NCBI GenBank assembly: GCA_029556615.1
Contig: JAKQDD010000079.1
Coordinates: 62,001 to 126,000, forward strand
Reading direction: 5' to 3'
Source of the DNA: Verrucomicrobiota bacterium
GTDB taxonomy: Bacteria; Verrucomicrobiota; Verrucomicrobiia; Limisphaerales; J093
Length of the DNA stretch: 64,000 nucleotides
Positions 58,267 through 64,000 of the stretch are shown here, piece after piece. The notes below the pieces were generated by a model that searched no databases, was not told where the DNA came from, and was given only the letters and a program-made list of their open reading frames with translations. Each line of letters begins with the position of its first letter. Position 1 is the stretch's first letter. The translations under genes and the position numbers were made by a program.

Positions 58267-59138
58267 AAAGAAGGCTCTCCCTGATCCCCAGTGCGTGGGT
58301 TGACGCCGAGACCAAGGCCTTGCACGTGGGCGAGGTCGGATTTGCGCAGGAAATTGAAACCCTGTCCGACCTCGCCGACCTGGCGATCAACTTCGATCTC
58401 GCCCCAGCCGTCTTCAGCGACAATACCCGAAAGAAGTCCCATCTGGAGTCGATGGACTGGGTGATCTACGACTTTGACGATGGCACACCGTCCGCCCGCA
58501 TCCACGAAATCCTCTCCGGCGACAATTGCCGGGGGTGGCGCCTGAACCACTTGGTTGCAGGGAGCAAAAATCACCTGCGGGACAAAGGCGACGGACGGGG
58601 CGTGGTTGAGCGGTTCCACATCTTCCTTCCGCTTCAGACGCCGATCACGGACGCAGATTTTTATTCGTTTCTCTGGGGCGAGTTCGCCCGCCTGTTCCTG
58701 CGGGGTTTGACCCCCGATCCAGCGTGCAAGGATGTGTCCCGGTACTTGGCAAAGCACTCATCGGTTCTCTTTGTCGAGGACGAGGGGATCGACGTGCCGC
58801 TGGAGATGTTCCGGCGACTCCAACAGATTCGCCAGGACGCCGCCAAACAACCAGTTCCCCGCCCGCAACGTCGTGCCCAATCGGAGTTCAAGGGGACGAT
58901 GGGCGAGGGCAGCGCCACCGACCGTTTCCGCCGGACGTATGCATTCCGGCTCCTCCGAGATGAAATGTCGGCCGACGGCCAACGGTACGCCAAGAGCGCC
59001 ACAATCGTCGGCGTGATGATCAAGTGCGGTTTGAGCGCCGATGAAGGGTTGGCGCTCTTCGACCATCACGCCATCTACGGGAATTCGTTCACGAGGAAGA
59101 GCGTGGAGAGGATGTTCCGGCAGTTCGGGGCTGGGTGA
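58263..59138 (+). CDS. Probable archaeo-eukaryotic-type primase (AEP)
   Basis: 291 residues from ATG 58263, overlapping the helicase stop. The catalytic acid pair is in MDWVIYDFDDGTPS (DxD near residue 70), a nearby His motif in ERFHIFLPLQ, and CKDVSRYLAKHSSVLFVE fits the AEP order. The C-terminal helical part (ATIVGVMIKCGLSADEGLALFDHHAIYG) is typical of primase-polymerase C-termini in mobile elements. It would prime replication of the island. After its TGA the same frame stays open for 45 more codons. Confidence 0.7.
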   Translation: MKRRLSLIPSAWVDAETKALHVGEVGFAQEIETLSDLADLAINFDLAPAVFSDNTRKKSHLESMDWVIYDFDDGTPSARIHEILSGDNCRGWRLNHLVAGSKNHLRDKGDGRGVVERFHIFLPLQTPITDADFYSFLWGEFARLFLRGLTPDPACKDVSRYLAKHSSVLFVEDEGIDVPLEMFRRLQQIRQDAAKQPVPRPQRRAQSEFKGTMGEGSATDRFRRTYAFRLLRDEMSADGQRYAKSATIVGVMIKCGLSADEGLALFDHHAIYGNSFTRKSVERMFRQFGAG

Positions 59139-59577
59139 CGAATACCGTGGTTCATCCCCGACTACGAAGACGACCTGGATCGTCGGAAACCGCACTGCGG
59201 AAGTTCTTTCCACCGGTCGCACGTCGGGCGCACACGGGTCATCGGCGTCTTCGGGCAGAGGCGGATCGAGATTTGAGCGGTGCCGTGGTTGAAATCCGGC
59301 ATGTGACGGATTTGGCGGTGGCAAAAAGAAAATCGTCGCCGGTGCATACCTGTCCGATTTCGACCGACCCTCACCCAGGTGGGTCAATTCTCATGAGCAC
59401 ACCCGGGTCAATTATCGTGAGCGGCGACGGAATCGATTTCGATCAGAACGTCCCCGTGGAGAGGTTTTCTACCCCACTTCGCACCAACCATACCCCCCCC
59501 GAGCGCCATGAAGAGACAGACCGCCGATTTCCCCAATATATCCCCCCAGACCACGGGTCGGCGTGGATGGACGAACA
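59139..59577. other. Gap between the primase and DUF2806, no certain gene
   Basis: 439 bp. A plus frame that starts at GTG 59135 (overlapping the primase stop as GTGA) runs to 59692, but it is Arg/Pro-rich, matches nothing recognised, and overlaps the DUF2806 gene antisense. In the primase frame, codons 59139-59276 remain open and read PWFIPDYEDDLDRRKP. Nothing firm. Confidence 0.35.
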
Positions 59578-60531
59578 TCACCCCCACCGTGGAGGCTCAG
59601 ATTCCGGCGGAAGAGACGTTAGTCCGTCTCGAAACTCACGGTTGTGCGAGGACATACCGGCCACACCGCCTTCCTGTACTTCGTATTTGTAGGTTTCCCG
59701 CCACGTCCTCACGGTCAGGTCGAAATAACCCTCCACCGGCTTTGCGCCGCCACACAGTGACAGCACCTCAACGCCGGCTCGTGAGAACATCACCAATCCG
59801 ACGTTCATCTTGTGCGAGTCCTTGCTTCCAAGGCGCAGATGCACCGCTCTCCGGAAGTATGACGCCGCACCCGTTGCTACGGGCCATTGCTGTCCAAATG
59901 CCAGTCCTCGGGACGAAACGAGTCCGATTTCGGACAAATGCTGGAGTTTACCGAACGTGATTCCCGCCCCCCCGAAGATCTGGTTGTCTGGCTCATAGAC
60001 CACAGGTATCGGCTCCCCCTCAATATGCCAAACGAACCGGCAGAGATTCAGGAAGGTCTCAACATCGTACCGGTCGAAGGACGCCAGCAGGTTCACCGTC
60101 CGTTTTGAGTATCGCCCCGGGCTCTCGGCTTCACCCGCAAGAACCCGTGCCCACATCTCTTGCATTTCTTCATCCGAAACAAGCCTGCACCGCTCGAAAA
60201 AGTTGACGATCCAATCCTTAGACATCTCGGCAGGGCGGGCAGCTTTGCTTACTTGAGGGAGCGCTTTTAAAGTAATGGCCTCCATGTTGGCCTGCCTCTG
60301 GGCTTCTTCGAGCACGAAACGTGTGAGCGCCCGTTTCTGGAGATCAGTGATTTCGATCTTGGTTTCGACTGCCGCAACAGCCTTGATGCGGTCTGCATCG
60401 GCTTCCGCCTGTGCGACTCGCCGGACCTGCCAAGGCTTGAATAGACCCTCAACGGCAGACGCAACGACTTTAATCAGCCCCTTCCCTGGTTCGGGGAACT
60501 TCTCCACGTCGATATTGATGAGCGAGATCAT
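59578..60531 (-). CDS. DUF2806-family protein
   Basis: 317 residues. N-terminal GKGLIKVVASAVEGLFKPWQVRRVAQAEADADRIKAVAA and the helix region EEAQRQANMEAITLKALPQVSKAARP, then the core SKDWIVNFFERCRLVSDEEMQEMWARVLAGEAESPGRYSKRTVNLLASFDRYDVETFLNL, match the DUF2806 pattern. The C-terminal part is beta-rich (HKMNVGLVMFSRAGVEVLSLCGGAKPV). These proteins occur in phages and defence islands; role unknown. It is read toward the primase. Confidence 0.82.
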   Translation of the reverse strand: MISLINIDVEKFPEPGKGLIKVVASAVEGLFKPWQVRRVAQAEADADRIKAVAAVETKIEITDLQKRALTRFVLEEAQRQANMEAITLKALPQVSKAARPAEMSKDWIVNFFERCRLVSDEEMQEMWARVLAGEAESPGRYSKRTVNLLASFDRYDVETFLNLCRFVWHIEGEPIPVVYEPDNQIFGGAGITFGKLQHLSEIGLVSSRGLAFGQQWPVATGAASYFRRAVHLRLGSKDSHKMNVGLVMFSRAGVEVLSLCGGAKPVEGYFDLTVRTWRETYKYEVQEGGVAGMSSHNREFRDGLTSLPPESEPPRWG

Positions 60532-60964
60532 TCTAGAGATGGCAATACACGCTATAGTGAGACTCGGAACACTCGGCCAATCCGGAACTGGGAGGGAGCT
60601 TCCGCTCCCTCCACGACGCTAACTCCTGTTCGACTTCTTTGGCGACGTACCCCTACCCGGTAGGGGGATGTGTTCCCGCACCGTAGTGTTCGGACGCCTT
60701 TTCGCTGTTCCATCCGGAACAAATCGCCCGGTCACCGCTGAACGTTCTCCAATTCTGGCTTTACGATCACTCATCACAATTCACCACCTTTCTGGCCCAC
60801 GGAGTATTCGAGATGAACTGACCACAACATCTCGTATGGCTGCTTAGATCTACCACCATATGTTGTGGTGTGCAAGCTCGAAATGGAAGTGCGGTAGACA
60901 GAGCTGCTTCTGGACACCGGGGCCTCATGGGGTTTGAAGCTCGACCCGACTACTTATTTCCAGT
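60532..60964. other. Gap with two hairpins
   Basis: 433 bp without a recognised gene. GGAGGGAGC-TTCC-GCTCCCTCC (60591-60612) is a perfect 9-bp stem. CCCCTA-CCCGG-TAGGGG follows at about 60650-60666. An AT-rich spacer (60790-60880) leads to the small zinc-ribbon gene. It may contain the DUF2806 promoter. Confidence 0.5.
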
Positions 60965-61249
60965 ATGCAGTTTCAACGCCAATGCCCATCCTGCGGCGAG
61001 ACGCTCGTCTACGCCCACCACGCCGGTTTCCGTCGTGCCCAGAGGGAGAAGTCCGTCTGTCGCCGGTGTGCCGCCTCGCCCGCCGTGATCAAAAAGAAAA
61101 TCACCGAGGTTGAGCAGCGCCGAGCAGCGGAGATTGGCGACAGGAATCCGCTGGCGGTGTTTTTTTCACGCATTGAGGCGAGCGTGTCGGGATCGTTGCG
61201 GCCAGGAGCGGCGAAGCTTCCGGAGTCGATTTCCGGCGACCGCAAATAG
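60965..61249 (+). CDS. Small zinc-ribbon protein
   Basis: 94 residues. MQFQRQCPSCGETLVYAH with CRRCAASPAVIKKK gives a CxxC...CxxC zinc knuckle. The remainder is Lys/Arg/Glu-rich and helical (KKKITEVEQRRAAEIGD), then AVFFSRIEASVSGSL. It resembles small DNA-associated zinc-ribbon proteins of mobile elements. Adjacent to the integrase; possibly a recombination directionality factor or regulator, not shown. Confidence 0.55.
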   Translation: MQFQRQCPSCGETLVYAHHAGFRRAQREKSVCRRCAASPAVIKKKITEVEQRRAAEIGDRNPLAVFFSRIEASVSGSLRPGAAKLPESISGDRK

Positions 61250-61363
61250 CACGCACCAGGGCGGGGGCACCCGCTGTTGTCATCCTCCCAGTCAGAACCA
61301 TATCCCCCCTGGCGTATGGGGGGGGGCGGGGGAGGGGAGAGTAACCGTGGCGACGGAGGCGAC

Positions 61364-62407
61364 TCAATGCACATGCTCCGATCCAGACGAGTTTTGTAAC
61401 GGCGTCGCCGGGGGAGAAGAAGGGGGCGTAGGAGACGGACAACTGGCGGGAGCTTTGAGGACGTGAACGGCGTTGCTTCTTGGTGACGGGAGGATATTCC
61501 AGAACCCCTCAACCTCAGCCTGGGAGATCTCGCCCTTGTAGAAGTTCTCGATGACGGCAGGCGAGTTGCCCATCATGTAGCGCAACTGCTCGATGTTGCG
61601 GTGCGTGGCATAGTGGAAGGTGGCGAAGGTGTGGCGAAGGCCGTCGTGCACCCAACCGAAACCGAGCGACGGTTTGATCTTCCTCGCAACATTCTGCATG
61701 TTGACGTTGGGGATCAACCTCTCCTGCGTCCGGTATGCCTCGAGCCATTTGACGAGGTTGTCCGACATCTTGAACAGCCGCCCCCCCGCCGTCTTCGTGA
61801 TCTCACGAGGAAGCCAAATCTCTTCCGTGCCGAAGCGTATGTTCTGCCAAGTGAGCCGCTCGCACTCCGCAGGGCGGATTCCGGCGAACAAGCACAGCGC
61901 AATGTACGGGGGCAACCCCTCGACCTTCTCGGCCTCTTGCAGGATTCTGGCGCACTGGGCCACCGTGTAGAAACCCGGCGTGGGCCGCTCGACGGAGATT
62001 GGCTCGAGGTTGGCGGCTGGGTTGCCTCCCTGCCAGTACCTGGGGATTACCCAATTGAAGAACTGCTGGACGTAGCCCCGCCTGTTCTTGGCGGTCTGGG
62101 GGCTGATCCCCTCGGCTTCGATCCACTCCTCAAGTTTGGCCTTGTCAATCTGGGCAATCCGATGGTCGCCAAAGTGGATCTTCATCAAGTTGGCAGCGGA
62201 TCGGATTCCCTTGACAGTTTTCGGTCGCAGCTTCTTCTTGAGTCCAGTTGCCTTGTCGTCCACCCAAAGCGTGAGCAACTCCGAGGCAAACGGGCTGACT
62301 GCCTTCTCCGCCTCGGCACGAAAGTGACCGATTCCAAATTCGACGACTTCTTCGAGCGTCTTGCCAACCAGAGCGCACTGCTCGCCCCAAGCCTTGAGGC
62401 GTTCCAA
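61364..62407 (-). CDS. Tyrosine integrase of the island
   Basis: 347 residues if started at TTG 62407. The core-binding domain contains RSAANLMKIHFGDHRIAQIDKAKLEEWIEAEGI. The catalytic domain has the Arg in LFAGIRPAECERLTW, the H-x-x-R box WVHDGLRHTFATFHYA, and MMGNSPAVIENFYKG with the Tyr nucleophile; the usual third-motif His is Asn. The same frame stays open to 62680, and the upstream codons (RRTGYSGQKWRTFTRLEDAKQFA) look like the arm-binding domain, so the true start lies further up. No ATG, GTG or TTG is found there. It sits next to the tRNA-Ser att site. Confidence 0.85.
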   Translation of the reverse strand: MERLKAWGEQCALVGKTLEEVVEFGIGHFRAEAEKAVSPFASELLTLWVDDKATGLKKKLRPKTVKGIRSAANLMKIHFGDHRIAQIDKAKLEEWIEAEGISPQTAKNRRGYVQQFFNWVIPRYWQGGNPAANLEPISVERPTPGFYTVAQCARILQEAEKVEGLPPYIALCLFAGIRPAECERLTWQNIRFGTEEIWLPREITKTAGGRLFKMSDNLVKWLEAYRTQERLIPNVNMQNVARKIKPSLGFGWVHDGLRHTFATFHYATHRNIEQLRYMMGNSPAVIENFYKGEISQAEVEGFWNILPSPRSNAVHVLKAPASCPSPTPPSSPPATPLQNSSGSEHVH

Positions 62408-62641
62408 TTCCCGCCTCCCGTCAGGGTCGATTTCTATCGAGGACAGCCCGCTCCGTGCGACTTTGGCGGCTGTCGCTGTGGCGAATTGCTTGGCATCCTC
62501 CAGTCGAGTGAATGTCCGCCACTTCTGACCGGAATACCCTGTGCGTCGGAGATCGACTTCGAAATAGCGATTCCCGGACTTGACCCGCTCCCGAATTCGT
62601 GGCCATTCTCTCCGGTGCGGTCTGAGTTTGGCTCCGGTGCT

Positions 62642-62666
62642 GATGTGGTAATAGTGTGGTAATAGA
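62642..62666. repeat. Candidate integrase arm-binding repeats (right)
   Basis: GATGTGGTAATA followed by GTGTGGTAATAGA: two tandem copies of GTGTGGTAATA-type sequence, related to the pair at 37131-37150 at the left end of the island. Confidence 0.5.
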
Positions 62667-62719
62667 GCGGATAATGCAAGTCAAATTCTGGGAGCCAAGT
62701 GGTTTGCTATCAATTGGTT

Positions 62720-62812
<93 letters not shown>

Positions 62813-62882
62813 GTACACCAAGGAGTAACGAAGACTTGATGCAGGCCAGGCATCGGCGCTTGGCACCGCATCGTGGGTGATG

Positions 62883-62920
62883 CTAGAGTCCTCGACTGGG
62901 TCTGAGGCACGCCTCGCTAG
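62883..62920. repeat. CTAG-type repeat, minimal copy I
   Basis: 38 bp: CTAGAGTCCTCGACTGGG, then TCTGAGGCACGCCTCGCTAG. The two outer ends of the full element are joined directly; the shared CTCGACT in both ends explains the joint by recombination. CTAG bounds it on both sides. Confidence 0.8.
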
Positions 62921-62961
62921 GCTTTGCCTATGAATCGATACCTGTTGCAAGGTATCTTCCT

Positions 62962-63198
62962 GTGGCGCAAGGTGTGAACACACGGCGAGAATCAGGCGGC
63001 AGGCCACGCATGCGAGTCCAGTTGTTGAATTTGAAGCGGCGGCGACAGTGCAGAGCTGTCGAACGGGCGGCGGACCGCGCAGCGGCTGAGGCGGGATGCG
63101 CCGAGCAACGCCAGCAAAGGAACCGCTTCGTTCCGCAGGCCAGGGACTGGAGGATCGAAACCGCGCCCGAGCCGTTTTCCGGCGAAGTGCTGGACTGA
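62962..63198 (+). CDS. Small basic ORF before the nucleotidyltransferase
   Basis: 78 codons, Arg-rich (LNLKRRRQCRAVERAADRAAAEAGCAEQRQQRNRFV). Its stop is two bases before the ATG at 63201. The close spacing suggests coupling, as in toxin-antitoxin pairs, but no family is recognised. A start at 63010 is possible. Confidence 0.3.
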   Translation: MAQGVNTRRESGGRPRMRVQLLNLKRRRQCRAVERAADRAAAEAGCAEQRQQRNRFVPQARDWRIETAPEPFSGEVLD

Positions 63199-63200
63199 CC

Positions 63201-63992
63201 ATGTATCGGATCGATCAACTTGCTGCGGTGTTGCGCGTGATTGGTGACACCGGAGCGGTTCTCATCGGTGGGCAGGCGGTGAATCTCTGGTCGGAGCGGT
63301 ACCAGCGTGAGGCGGAGCCCTGGCAGAGCCTGCGGCCGTTTACGAGCGTGGACGTGGATTTGCTAGGCAGCCAGGCGGATGCCCGTGCCTGTGCCGAGGG
63401 AGTGGAAGGCACGCTGGAGCTTCCGGAGGACCCGGCCCATACGCCCAACGCCGCCAAGGTTCACTGCCGCAACCCGGACCTTGATCTCGATTTCCTGCAC
63501 ACGGTGAACGGGCTGAACACTGCCGAGGCCGTACAGACGGCCGTTCGACTCCGGCATCGCGACCTTTTCCTACGAGTGTTGCACCCTGTCTTGTGTCTCG
63601 AGAGCAAGACGGTGAACCTGATTACGCTCGACCAGTCAGTCGAGGGTCGCCAGGACGAGAAACATCTGCGACTGGCAATTGCCAACTGCGCGGAGTTTCT
63701 GGCGGAACTGACGCGCGCGGGCCGGGATCCGACGAGCCTGCTGCGCTGGGCGGAGCGGCTGCGGACGCACGCGAGCAGCCAGGCCGGCTTGGACGTTCAA
63801 CGTCGGCACGGTGTGGACTTCCAGCAGGCCGTCCCGATCGAGCTGTGGCGATCGGGGGCCGTGCCACTGGCCGAATGGTGTCGGACGGGAGCTCCGCGTT
63901 GGCAAGCGGAGGTCCGCCAGCGCATTCAGGATCTCGAAGAGATTGCCCGGTGGGTCGCGGATCTGAAACAGCGTTCGCGCAGGAACCAGTGA
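63201..63992 (+). CDS. Nucleotidyltransferase-fold protein (AbiEii-like candidate)
   Basis: 263 residues; ends eight bases before the window end. N-terminal VIGDTGAVLIGGQAVNLWSERY has the GG motif of NTase proteins, and FTSVDVDLLGS gives the following D-x-D. The rest is helical with LTRAGRDPTSLLRWAERLRTHASSQ. This pattern (GG...D-x-D) fits minimal nucleotidyltransferase and AbiEii-type toxins. The pair with the small upstream ORF would suit a defence or TA function, but this is inferred. Confidence 0.65.
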   Translation: MYRIDQLAAVLRVIGDTGAVLIGGQAVNLWSERYQREAEPWQSLRPFTSVDVDLLGSQADARACAEGVEGTLELPEDPAHTPNAAKVHCRNPDLDLDFLHTVNGLNTAEAVQTAVRLRHRDLFLRVLHPVLCLESKTVNLITLDQSVEGRQDEKHLRLAIANCAEFLAELTRAGRDPTSLLRWAERLRTHASSQAGLDVQRRHGVDFQQAVPIELWRSGAVPLAEWCRTGAPRWQAEVRQRIQDLEEIARWVADLKQRSRRNQ

Positions 63993-64000
63993 CCTGCTTC

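Noticed and set aside
40708..59138. General reassignment of TGA to an amino acid in the island
   Set aside because: Many genes here end at TGA with tight overlaps to the next start (GTGA, ATGA), so TGA is used as a normal stop.
59135..59692. 185-codon frame overlapping the primase stop as GTGA
   Set aside because: The overlap is attractive, but the product is Arg/Pro/Ser-rich with no domain and it runs antisense into DUF2806.

Overview
The window is a GC-rich chromosomal segment that looks like Verrucomicrobiota. The signs are two pseudopilin-type secreted proteins with [16 protein letters not shown] leaders, PEP-CTERM and LamG surface proteins, a DUF2723 sugar-polymer protein, and a gene mix (argB, argD, rpoZ, smpB, lolCD, a NupC-type and an OPT transporter) common in that phylum. 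The phylum is an inference from gene content and motifs, not a database result.

Positions 1-36218 are ordinary core chromosome. In order they hold: the end of a primary sigma factor; apt; a four-gene sugar-transfer cluster (GT81-like synthase, GT4, HAD phosphatase, GT4) that would fit glucosylglycerate or mannosylglucosylglycerate solute synthesis; argB and argD; a pseudopilin; a GH78 rhamnosidase; metG; a polysaccharide cluster (DUF2723-TPR protein, GT4, WecA/TagO-type transferase); an RlmD-like rRNA methyltransferase; rpoZ; smpB; two transporters; a second pseudopilin; lolC and lolD; a LOG-family hydrolase; an M16 protease; a DUF481 outer-membrane protein; a DEAD-box helicase; a discoidin-like secreted protein; and a TIGR03663 membrane protein. 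Scattered through this part is an uncatalogued interspersed repeat. It is bounded by the rare tetranucleotide CTAG, built of two hairpin units, and its CTAG repeatedly forms the stop codon of a neighbouring gene.

Positions 36219-37049 are a scar: a decayed IS1380-family transposase, the decayed 5' end of a tyrosine integrase, and a 49-bp copy of the 5' half of a serine tRNA gene (attL).

Positions 37050-62710 are an integrated genomic island ending at the intact tRNA-Ser(GCU) (62720-62812), with its integrase next to the tRNA. It has two halves. The left half is defence cargo: an HNH protein; a compact type I restriction-modification operon (hsdM, a PD-(D/E)XK nuclease split by an in-frame TGA, hsdS, a NucS/DUF4268-like nuclease, hsdR); a HEPN-like protein; a serine resolvase; and a NADAR-family protein. 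The right half is a replicon: a ParB-DNA methyltransferase fusion; an iteron cluster with an AT-rich stretch (candidate origin); an SF3/VapE-like helicase; an archaeo-eukaryotic-type primase; DUF2806; and the integrase. No capsid, tail or conjugation genes are seen. This resembles a P4-like satellite or an integrative mobilizable element more than a full prophage.

After the tRNA the chromosome resumes with a minimal copy of the CTAG repeat and a nucleotidyltransferase-fold protein that nearly reaches the window end.
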